From: Filomicrobium sp.
GTDB lineage: Bacteria > Pseudomonadota > Alphaproteobacteria > Rhizobiales > Hyphomicrobiaceae
Direction: 5' to 3'
DNA: 64,000 nt
Assembly (NCBI GenBank): GCA_017792465.1
Contig: CP051234.1
Location: 3,938,501-4,002,500 of the forward strand
Numbering within the stretch: the stretch's first letter is position 1; each line of letters opens with the position of its first letter. Positions 57,196 through 64,000 of this stretch are shown in pieces. The position numbers and the translations under genes are program-made. The notes under the pieces are model-generated. The model was not told the origin of the DNA. It saw only the letters and a list, made by a program, of their open reading frames with translations, and made no database searches.

Positions 57196-58368
57196 ATGCC
57201 CTGGAACAATCAGAACGGCGGCGGCGGCTGGAAAGGCGGCGGCGGTAATAATGGCGGGCCCTGGGGGCAAGGTCCGTGGGGCCAAGGCGGCGGTGGCAAG
57301 CCAGGCGGTCAGCCGCCCGACCTTGAGGAAATCCTCAAACGCAGCCAGGATCGCATGAAACAGGTCATGCCATCTGGTGGCCCTCCGGGAATCTTGATGT
57401 TCCTGATCTTCGCCATCGCTGCGGCGGTGGTTGGCTTTTATGCCTTCACCTTTGTCGTGAAACCTGACGAACTCGGCGTTGTTTTGCAGTTCGGAAAATA
57501 TGAGCGGCAGGAAGGCCCGGGTCTTCATTTCCGCTTGCCCTACCCCATCGAAGAAGTCCTGAAACCGAAGGTGACGCAGGAACGCCGCATCGAAGTCGGC
57601 ATGCAGTCGGCCGCGACGACGCGCGGTGCGTTGACCCGCGATGTGCCTCAGGAAAGCCTGATGCTGACGGGTGACGAGAACATCGTCGATGTTGATTTCG
57701 TCGTCGTCTGGCGCATCAAGTCGGAAGAGAAGGACGAAAAGACCGGCCAGGCCGGCGTCGAGAAATATCTCTTCAACATTCAAAATCCGGTCTCGACCGT
57801 GAAGGAAGTCGCCGAAAGCGCGATGCGCGAAGTCGTCGGCAAGCGCGACATCCAGCCGATCCTGACGGCCGAACGTCAGAAGATCGAGTTGGAAGTGCGC
57901 GATCTGATGCAGCAGACGCTCGATAGCTATGATGCCGGCGTCTATATCGTTCGCGTTCAGATGCAGAAGGTCGACCCGCCTGAAAAGGTCATCGACGCCT
58001 TCCGCGACGTTCAGGCGGCAAAAGCCGACCAGGAGCGTATCCAGAACGTGGCGCGCGGTTATGCCAACAAGATCGTGCCGGAAGCCCGCGGTGAGGCTGA
58101 GCGCATCCTGCAGGCAGCCGAAGGCTACAAACAGCAAACCGTGCAGGAAGCACTCGGTCAGGCCTCTCGTTTCGAAAAGGTCTATGGTGAGTACGCCAAG
58201 GCGCCCGACATCACGCGTAAACGTATGTTCCTGGAAACCATGGAGCGCGTGTTCAAAGGCACCGACAAGATCATCCTCGATTCATCTGGAGGCGGGTCTG
58301 GGGTCGTCCCCTATCTGCCGCTCGACCAGCTTCGCAAACCGGCACCGGCCGAACAGGGAGGACGCTGA
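57196..58368 (+). CDS. hflK: FtsH-regulating membrane protein HflK
   Basis: HflK and HflC form a cage of SPFH (band 7) proteins around the FtsH protease and modulate turnover of membrane proteins. The 390 residues begin with a Gly/Trp-rich tail, a membrane segment at ~56-82 (GILMFLIFAIAAAVVGFYAF), then the SPFH domain (PDELGVVLQFGKYERQEGPGLHFRLPYPIEEV). A long coiled coil (AEAERILQAAEG region) follows. The Gly-rich opening is usual for alphaproteobacterial HflK. It is followed 3 nt later by hflC. Confidence 0.95.
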   Translation: MPWNNQNGGGGWKGGGGNNGGPWGQGPWGQGGGGKPGGQPPDLEEILKRSQDRMKQVMPSGGPPGILMFLIFAIAAAVVGFYAFTFVVKPDELGVVLQFGKYERQEGPGLHFRLPYPIEEVLKPKVTQERRIEVGMQSAATTRGALTRDVPQESLMLTGDENIVDVDFVVVWRIKSEEKDEKTGQAGVEKYLFNIQNPVSTVKEVAESAMREVVGKRDIQPILTAERQKIELEVRDLMQQTLDSYDAGVYIVRVQMQKVDPPEKVIDAFRDVQAAKADQERIQNVARGYANKIVPEARGEAERILQAAEGYKQQTVQEALGQASRFEKVYGEYAKAPDITRKRMFLETMERVFKGTDKIILDSSGGGSGVVPYLPLDQLRKPAPAEQGGR

Positions 58369-58371
58369 TCC

Positions 58372-59286
58372 ATGCGTACACTGTCAGCTATTCTCATTAT
58401 CCTGATCGGACTTGCCGCTGTCGGCGTCTACATGTCGGCCTATATGGTCCGTCAGACCGACCAGGCGATCGTGTTGCGCTTTGGTCAGGTGATCAAGGTG
58501 ATCAACGCATTCCAGGTCAGCGATGAAGGACGCGTGGTCAACGATGCCGGCCTCAACTGGAAGGTGCCGGTTGTCGACGAGGTTCTGCTTTACGACAAGC
58601 GCATCCTGGACCTGGATTCGCAGCCGCTTGAAGTCATCGTGTCGGGTCAGAAGCGGCTCGTCGTGGATGCCTTCGTTCGTTACCGCATCACCGACCCGTT
58701 GAAGTTCTATCAGACGGTCCGCAACGAGCCGACGGCGCGTCAGCGTCTGGGTAACGTGCTGGAAGCTTCTGTACGTAGTGTTCTGGGTTCGGCGACCTTC
58801 GAGGACGTGGTTCGCGACAAGCGCGAGTCGCTGATGCGGACGATCCGCGATCAGGTCAACAACGAAGCCAAGACGCTGGGCGTCAGCATCGTCGATGTTC
58901 GCATCAAGCGGGCCGATTTGCCGGAAGCCAACTCCGAAGCCATCTATAAGCGGATGCAGACGGAGCGTCAGCGTGAGGCGACCGAGATCCGTTCGGAAGG
59001 TAACGCTGCTGCCAACCGTATCCGTGCAACGGCCGATCGCGAAGCGACCATCATCAAGGCGGAGGCGACCAAAAAGTCCGAAGAACTGCGCGGTGAAGGC
59101 GATGCCGAGCGTAACCGGATCTTTGCCGAAGCGTTCGGCAAGGACCCTGAGTTCTTCGCCTTTTATCGATCGATGCAGGCTTACGAAAAAGGGCTTGCTT
59201 CCGACGACACGCGCCTCGTCATTTCGCCGAACTCGGAGTTCTTCAAGTTCTTCGAAAACGCGACAGGCAAGCCTCCGACGCCTTAA
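58372..59286 (+). CDS. hflC: FtsH-regulating membrane protein HflC
   Basis: HflC is the partner of HflK. An N-terminal membrane anchor (SAILIILIGLAAVGVYMSAYMV) is followed by the SPFH domain (RQTDQAIVLRFGQVIKVI...). IKRADLPEANSEAIYKRMQTERQREATEIRSEG is the HflC coiled-coil signature, and YRSMQAYEKGLASDDTRLVISPNSEFFKFF the conserved C-terminal part. The length of 304 residues is normal. Confidence 0.95.
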   Translation: MRTLSAILIILIGLAAVGVYMSAYMVRQTDQAIVLRFGQVIKVINAFQVSDEGRVVNDAGLNWKVPVVDEVLLYDKRILDLDSQPLEVIVSGQKRLVVDAFVRYRITDPLKFYQTVRNEPTARQRLGNVLEASVRSVLGSATFEDVVRDKRESLMRTIRDQVNNEAKTLGVSIVDVRIKRADLPEANSEAIYKRMQTERQREATEIRSEGNAAANRIRATADREATIIKAEATKKSEELRGEGDAERNRIFAEAFGKDPEFFAFYRSMQAYEKGLASDDTRLVISPNSEFFKFFENATGKPPTP

Positions 59287-59312
59287 TGGCAGGTGTCGCT
59301 GCACTTAATCTT

Positions 59313-59345
59313 CGGGTTGCTACCGGAATTTCTGGTGGCAACCCG
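59313..59345 (+). other. Hairpin between hflC and the DUF2065 gene
   Basis: CGGGTTGC-T-ACC (59313-59324) pairs with GGT-G-GCAACCCG (59334-59345), 12 bp with one wobble, around a 9-nt loop, 26 nt after hflC. No T-tract follows; it may protect the hflKC message or partly terminate it. Confidence 0.45.
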
Positions 59346-59401
59346 TTGGCTTATCTGCTGAGGCTTCGGCAAGGCAGCTGTCAGACGGCAGGGGTACGCG
59401 G

Positions 59402-59587
59402 ATGACTGATCTCATCGTTGCGTTTGGGCTGGTGCTGGTGATTGAAGGGCTGGTTTGGGCGTTGTCGCCACATTTGGGCAGACGGATGCTTCAAATGGCC
59501 GTAGAAACGCCAGAGAAATCCCTGCAGATTGCCGGGTGGACCGCGGTGGCGATCGGTGTCGGCCTGGTTTGGCTGATACGCGGATAG
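59402..59587 (+). CDS. DUF2065 small membrane protein
   Basis: The 61-residue protein has two membrane helices (LIVAFGLVLVIEGLVWAL and AGWTAVAIGVGLVWLI) separated by SPHLGRRMLQMAVETPEKSLQ, as in DUF2065 (YjeT). This family often lies near hflC. Function unknown; the location suggests a link to FtsH-HflKC or the periplasmic protease encoded next. Confidence 0.85.
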   Translation: MTDLIVAFGLVLVIEGLVWALSPHLGRRMLQMAVETPEKSLQIAGWTAVAIGVGLVWLIRG

Positions 59588-59704
59588 GGCTTGGGCCGAT
59601 CGGAACTGTACCGAAATGCAGCCGGTCTTTTGTTTGACGCTTCAAGCCGCTACAAGTCGCACGTGCGAACCGGTTTTGGTTTATTAGCCTCGGAGTTTCC
59701 GTTG

Positions 59705-61219
59705 ATGCAGTTGTTCTTGCCCATGAATGTCCGGCGCGGCTTGGCGGTCATGCTGGTGATTATGGGGAGTTGCGTTGCGCAGGTTGGCGATGTGCCAAGT
59801 GCTCTGGCACAAAGGGCCGATTCAGGTTTTCAGGGCCCCAGGTCTGTTGCCCCTGTTGCCAAGGATTTGATCCCGGCGGTCGTCAATATCTCGACCAGCC
59901 AACTGGCGAAGGGGCCTAAAGGCATCCCACTGCCGGAGGTGCCGGACGGTGCGCCGTTTGAGAAATTCTTCGACGACTTCTTCGATAACGACAACAACGA
60001 TTCCGGTGTCGGCCGCAAAGTCTCGTCTTTGGGGTCCGGCTTTGTCGTCGATGGCAAGGAAGGACTGATCGTCACCAACAACCACGTGATCCTCGATGCT
60101 GACGAGATCTACGTGAACTTCCACGACGGCTCGAAGCTGAAGGTCGAGAAGATTATCGGGCGGGATTCACAGACCGACCTGGCGCTCCTCAAGGTCAATC
60201 CGAAGAAGCCGCTGTCTGAAGTCAAGTTCGGCTCATCCGACCGGCTTGAGGTCGGCGACTGGGTGATGGCCATCGGCAACCCGTTCGGTCTTGGCGGTTC
60301 GGTGACGGTCGGGATCATCTCGGCCAAGGATCGCGATATCAACTCGGGGCCTTATGACGATTACCTGCAGACAGATGCAGCGATCAACAAAGGCAACTCC
60401 GGCGGGCCGCTGTTCGATATGGACGGCAAAGTCATTGGCGTGAATACGGCAATCATTTCGCCGACCGGTGGGTCTATCGGGATCGGCTTTGCGGTGCCGT
60501 CGGCGACTGCCGTCAACGTTATCGATCAGTTGCGCCGGTTCGGCGAAACGCGCCGCGGATGGCTTGGCGTGAAGATTCAGACGATCAGCGAGGACATTGC
60601 CGAGACACTTGGCGTCGAAGAAAACACAGGCGCTCTTGTTGCGTCTGTCGAACCTGAAAGTCCGGCTGAAAAAGCCGGGATCAAGGATGGCGACGTTATC
60701 TTGAAGTTCGATGACAAGACGATCCTATCGATGCGCGGTCTTCCACGTATCGTTGCGCAGACGCCGATTGGAAAAAGCGTTCCTGTGGAGTTGCTGCGCA
60801 ATGGCGAGCGCAAGACGTTGAACGTCGAAGTGGGACGTCTGGCGGAAGACGATAAGAGCGCCGAGTCCGATGACGCCGACAACGACTCTTCGCAAGCTCC
60901 CGACGCTTCCCAGGAGGGATCGTCGGGGATCGACGGTCTTGCGGTTTCTGAAATGAGCGAAGAGTTGCGCACCCAGTATGGGCTGCCGAAAACGGCCACT
61001 GGTCTTGTCGTGACCGAGATCGATGACGATAGCGCAGTCGCCAAAAAGAATATTGCTGTTGGCGATGTGATCGTCGAAGTGGCCAACGAAAAGGTCAGCA
61101 CGGTTGCCGATATGCTCGAAGCGATTGCGAAGGTGCGCAAGACCAAGCGCAAGGCGGTTTTGCTTCGCGTGGAATCCGCGAAAGGCGATCTGAGGTTTGT
61201 TGCCGTCCCATTGGATTAG
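59705..61219 (+). CDS. degP: DegP/HtrA-family periplasmic serine protease (Do-like)
   Basis: This trypsin-like protease and chaperone acts on misfolded envelope proteins. The signal peptide ends near SALAQRADSG. The catalytic triad is His in VTNNHVI, Asp in DSQTDLALLKV and Ser in NKGNSGGPLF. Two PDZ domains follow (RRGWLGVKIQ... and ...TATGLVVTEIDDDS), separated by an acidic Ser/Asp linker. ATG 59705 follows GGAG at 59693-59696; the open frame to 59591 is not a plausible leader. The 504 residues are typical. degQ/mucD naming is equally possible. Confidence 0.94.
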   Translation: MQLFLPMNVRRGLAVMLVIMGSCVAQVGDVPSALAQRADSGFQGPRSVAPVAKDLIPAVVNISTSQLAKGPKGIPLPEVPDGAPFEKFFDDFFDNDNNDSGVGRKVSSLGSGFVVDGKEGLIVTNNHVILDADEIYVNFHDGSKLKVEKIIGRDSQTDLALLKVNPKKPLSEVKFGSSDRLEVGDWVMAIGNPFGLGGSVTVGIISAKDRDINSGPYDDYLQTDAAINKGNSGGPLFDMDGKVIGVNTAIISPTGGSIGIGFAVPSATAVNVIDQLRRFGETRRGWLGVKIQTISEDIAETLGVEENTGALVASVEPESPAEKAGIKDGDVILKFDDKTILSMRGLPRIVAQTPIGKSVPVELLRNGERKTLNVEVGRLAEDDKSAESDDADNDSSQAPDASQEGSSGIDGLAVSEMSEELRTQYGLPKTATGLVVTEIDDDSAVAKKNIAVGDVIVEVANEKVSTVADMLEAIAKVRKTKRKAVLLRVESAKGDLRFVAVPLD

Positions 61220-61275
61220 TGCGCGAAACGTTTGATGCGCGTGGCCATTGACGAAACCGAGCGGGGTGTTTCGAT

Positions 61276-61989
61276 ATGAGCGAGCGACCAGGGTATTTCG
61301 AAAGCTTCACGCGGCATTTCGTGCCGGTGCATCGCGATGGCCACAAGTTTCTCGGCATCGGCGCCCTTGTCACGCTGGTGGCGTTCTTGCTTTCGACATC
61401 GCTCGGGTTGGTCGCGGCGCTGGCAACGCTTTATGTCGGCTATTTCTTCCGCGATCCGGATCGTGTGACGCAGCTGCGCGATGGGCTCATCATTGCGGCT
61501 GCCGATGGAGAAGTCGCCGATATCGAAAAGGTTCTTCCGCCTGCCGATCTCGATCTTAGTGGCGGCGAGCGTTATCGGATTGTGACCCACCTCTCTCCCT
61601 TCGACGTGCATGTCAATCGGGCGCCTGTGGCTGGCAGGATTTCACAGTTGGTCTACGTGCCTGGAGCTTTCGTCAATCCGACGGCCGACAAGGAAAGCGA
61701 AGACAACGAGCGCCGCTATACGCTCATTACGACTCCTGATGAGACGCACGTCGTCGTGGCGCAGATCGCCGGCATGATTTCACGTCGGATCGTTGCGTTC
61801 GTTCATGAGGGTGACAGCGTCGGGGCCGGGCAGCGGATCGGGATTATCCGTTTTGGCAGCCGGGTCGATGTCTATCTGCCGCCCGGAGCCACGCCGCTCA
61901 TTTCCGTCGGGCAACGCTGTGTGGCCGGGGAGACGGTGCTGGCCGATCTCAAGTCGCAGGAGCCTGAGCGCGAAGCCCGCCGGACTTGA
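61276..61989 (+). CDS. psd: Phosphatidylserine decarboxylase
   Basis: This enzyme makes phosphatidylethanolamine from phosphatidylserine. It is the short form (237 residues) with an N-terminal membrane part (HKFLGIGALVTLVAFLLSTSLGLVAALATLYVGYFFRDP). HLSPFDVHVNRAPVAG is the active-site region. The self-cleavage site is Gly-Ser in RFGSRVD, which creates the pyruvoyl group. pssA, often the next gene in related genomes, is not present; the next gene is convergent. Confidence 0.94.
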   Translation: MSERPGYFESFTRHFVPVHRDGHKFLGIGALVTLVAFLLSTSLGLVAALATLYVGYFFRDPDRVTQLRDGLIIAAADGEVADIEKVLPPADLDLSGGERYRIVTHLSPFDVHVNRAPVAGRISQLVYVPGAFVNPTADKESEDNERRYTLITTPDETHVVVAQIAGMISRRIVAFVHEGDSVGAGQRIGIIRFGSRVDVYLPPGATPLISVGQRCVAGETVLADLKSQEPEREARRT

Positions 61990-62044
61990 TCGCGTCGAGG
62001 ACACGGGGCGGTATGGCTGGTCATAGCGAGACGGATTAGCACGG

Positions 62045-62083
62045 GCGAGCGGTTCCGGGACGACGCCGTTCCAGGCCGCTCGC
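62045..62083. other. Hairpin between converging psd and herA-like genes
   Basis: GCGAGCGG (62045-62052) pairs with CCGCTCGC (62076-62083) with a 23-nt loop. It lies between two convergent genes and could act as a transcript end for both, but lacks a T-tract. Confidence 0.35.
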
Positions 62084-62126
62084 GCGGCCTTAACGGCGAC
62101 GTCGATTCCTGAGACTTGAAGTCAGG

Positions 62127-64000
62127 TTACCGGTTGGATCTTTGACTCAACCGCTCGCGCAGTGATTTGAGCGCGACATTGCTGCTGCCTGAGCCTGCTG
62201 GTTCGGCTGAAGCAAGTTCAGGCTGTTGGGCAGGTGCAGCGGGTTGGCGTCGAAGTGGTGAAAGGCCGCGGCGTTCGCCTTCGGGTGCTTGCGCCGTTTC
62301 GCGACGCAAGGATGGCGCGGGACGCTGCTGCTGAGCAGGCGGCGGTTGCGCGTGTGCGTGCGCGTCTTCCGGGGCTTGCTGCGGATAGCCTCTGGTCTCA
62401 CCGTTGTGTGCTGCCGCATTATGATCGGAGTGGGCTGCTCGTTCGGGCGGCATGTGGATGTTCTCGGCCAGCATTGACAGTGTCGTGGTTTCATCGAATT
62501 CACCACCGGAACTGCGCCAGCGATCGACCAGATGGTCGAGGAAGTTCTCGTCGATATTGCAATCTTGCCAGCAATCGGAGAAGTGCGCCGTCGAGGATCG
62601 GGGCAATGATTCTTCCGGCAGGTCATCGAACTTGATACGGACCGGCAAAGAGACGCCGTCGCCAAACGCGATTGCTTCGCGTTGGCCGAGGGCTGGCAGG
62701 AATTCGAGCAGCCCGGACCCGGTGTCTGACACCGCGGAGTGAACGATCGCCTGGTCTTTGTCGTTGGACATGCGCAGTGCGAAGACGGTGTTGCACTGGG
62801 ACAGGATCGTCGGGTCGATCTCGGCGGGGCGCTGGGTCACGACACACAACGAGGCACCGTACTTGCGACCTTCCTTGGCGATCTTGGCGATCGCGCGTTT
62901 GCAGGGTTCGAAACCTGCGTCGGCGGCTGCAGGGACGTAGCGGTGCGCTTCTTCGCAAACCAGAGTGACCGGAACCTTTCCGTCCGCCCAGACCGCAAAA
63001 TCGAACGTCATGCGGCATAGAACCGAAACGACGACCTTGACGATATCAGGTGGCAGGCCGGTGAGTTCGAAGATTGTGATCGGCTTGCCGTTGACGGGCA
63101 CGCGGAAGATGCGGCCCAGAATTTGAGCCATACCATCATAGACGGTGAGGGAGCCGAACATGAAAGCGTAACGCGCATCCTGCGAAACTTGCTCGATGCG
63201 TGCTTTGACGTTGCGATAGGGGGAGAGGTCTCGTTTGTTTTCGAGCTTACCCATGCGCTCGTCGATCATCGCCGTCAGATCGGAGATGCGATAGGGGACC
63301 GGGGTGTCGACGGTGAAGCGGCCGGGATCGTTGGGATTGCGGCGCAGTCGCCCGTTGCCGCCAGGCTCGCCGTTGCGGCTTACGGCGTACTTTGCCTTGG
63401 CGATCGGGATCAGTTCCTGGAGGATTTCGATTTCGGCCTTGCGCTCGTTACCGGCGAGCAGGACTTCCTGCAGTTCGTCGAACGTCAACAGCCAGAACGG
63501 CAACTGCATGTTGCGCGGGCTGATGATTTCGCCCCATTCCTTGAACGCGGTCGCATATTCGTTGTGCGGATCGAGCAGCACGATGTGCGCGGCGGGGTTC
63601 TGTTTGAGGATCGCGCGCAAGATCAGGGCTGTTGAACACGACTTTCCGGTGCCGGTCGTGCCGAGCACAGCGAAGTGCTTTCCGAGCAGATCATCGACGC
63701 GGACATTGGCCGGGATGCTGACATCCTGGCGCAGCGTTCCAACGCGGACCGTGCGCTGGTCCTGACAGAAAAATGCCAGGCTCAATTCTGTTTTGGATGA
63801 GAGACGAACACGGTCGCCGAGTGCGGGATAAATCGTAACGCCGCGGTTAAAGCTGAGGTTGCCGTCGTCCTGGCGCCAAAGTTCACCGACGAGACCAAGC
63901 TCGGCAATCCACAGTTCGGATTCGCCTTCGCGCTGGGCGGGGACGGGTGCGCTCAACGCCGACACGATCGCCAACACGACAGTCTTGTTGGTGTCGATGG
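62127..64000 (-). CDS. HerA-like (DUF87) ATPase, 5' end beyond the window
   Basis: At least 624 residues are encoded and the frame is still open at the right edge, so the start lies outside. Features in order: an N-terminal HAS-barrel-like region, Walker A LGTTGTGKSCST, DPHNEYATAF, Walker B-like VTLVCEEAHRYVP, and CVVTQRPAEIDPTILSQCNTVFALRMSNDKDQ, a sensor/arginine-finger region typical of HerA. The C-terminal ~130 residues are low-complexity Gln/Pro/His-rich. HerA ATPases are hexameric DNA translocases; no nurA-like nuclease is visible in the window, so the partner is unknown. Confidence 0.85.
   Translation of the reverse strand, partial: IDTNKTVVLAIVSALSAPVPAQREGESELWIAELGLVGELWRQDDGNLSFNRGVTIYPALGDRVRLSSKTELSLAFFCQDQRTVRVGTLRQDVSIPANVRVDDLLGKHFAVLGTTGTGKSCSTALILRAILKQNPAAHIVLLDPHNEYATAFKEWGEIISPRNMQLPFWLLTFDELQEVLLAGNERKAEIEILQELIPIAKAKYAVSRNGEPGGNGRLRRNPNDPGRFTVDTPVPYRISDLTAMIDERMGKLENKRDLSPYRNVKARIEQVSQDARYAFMFGSLTVYDGMAQILGRIFRVPVNGKPITIFELTGLPPDIVKVVVSVLCRMTFDFAVWADGKVPVTLVCEEAHRYVPAAADAGFEPCKRAIAKIAKEGRKYGASLCVVTQRPAEIDPTILSQCNTVFALRMSNDKDQAIVHSAVSDTGSGLLEFLPALGQREAIAFGDGVSLPVRIKFDDLPEESLPRSSTAHFSDCWQDCNIDENFLDHLVDRWRSSGGEFDETTTLSMLAENIHMPPERAAHSDHNAAAHNGETRGYPQQAPEDAHAHAQPPPAQQQRPAPSLRRETAQAPEGERRGLSPLRRQPAAPAQQPELASAEPAGSGSSNVALKSLRERLSQRSNR

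Overview
The window is a GC-rich alphaproteobacterial chromosome segment, most likely from the order Hyphomicrobiales (Rhizobiales). Four observations support this. The division/cell-wall cluster has the alphaproteobacterial order. FtsZ has the long C-terminal linker usual in that order. The tmRNA gene is of the circularly permuted, two-piece alphaproteobacterial type. Small families typical of the group are present (DUF4169, the RHH_4 ribbon-helix-helix family, SspB, ArsH). A position near Hyphomicrobium is a guess. I see no phage, insertion sequence, CRISPR array, rRNA or tRNA gene.

Positions 1-22129 (+) hold the dcw cluster and its usual followers: the 3' end of ftsI, then murE, murF, mraY, murD, ftsW, murG, murC, murB, ddl, ftsQ, ftsA, ftsZ, lpxC, bamD, a DUF962/Mpo1-like membrane gene, and ligA. 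Several genes overlap by 1-13 nt, so translation is probably coupled. recN, often found between bamD and ligA in this order, is absent; the DUF962 gene occupies that place.

Positions 22188-27128 (-) carry a 604-residue M24 aminopeptidase P and an operon of a DUF3754 membrane protein and prmA, with a small plus-strand gene between. Positions 27618-34499 (+) hold the least familiar genes: an 801-residue membrane protein with a predicted beta-solenoid, a membrane-anchored J-domain protein, pcm, and a multi-spanning serine-hydrolase-like protein. A GAF histidine kinase gene (-) follows. It is flanked by two 40-nt direct repeats, each encoding the hydrolase C-terminus and differing only at third codon positions. 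Then come uvrD/pcrA and a ClC transporter (-), and a very large AsmA-family protein (+).

Positions 45072-52825 carry the RHH/DUF4169 pair, a CorA-type transporter, a stand-alone molybdopterin oxidoreductase, arsH, fumC and sspB. Between corA and the next gene lies a strong candidate small RNA (about 46770-46890). It has a promoter, a palindromic operator-like site, a loop exposing an anti-Shine-Dalgarno CCTCCTCCC motif, and an intrinsic terminator.

Positions 52921-64000 contain ssrA (tmRNA, -) directly upstream of sspB, whose product delivers ssrA-tagged proteins to ClpXP. They continue with a K+ channel carrying a zinc ribbon, a CPBP protease, thyA, a lipoprotein, folA, the hflK-hflC-DUF2065-degP-psd block of membrane quality-control and lipid genes, and a HerA-like ATPase cut by the window edge.
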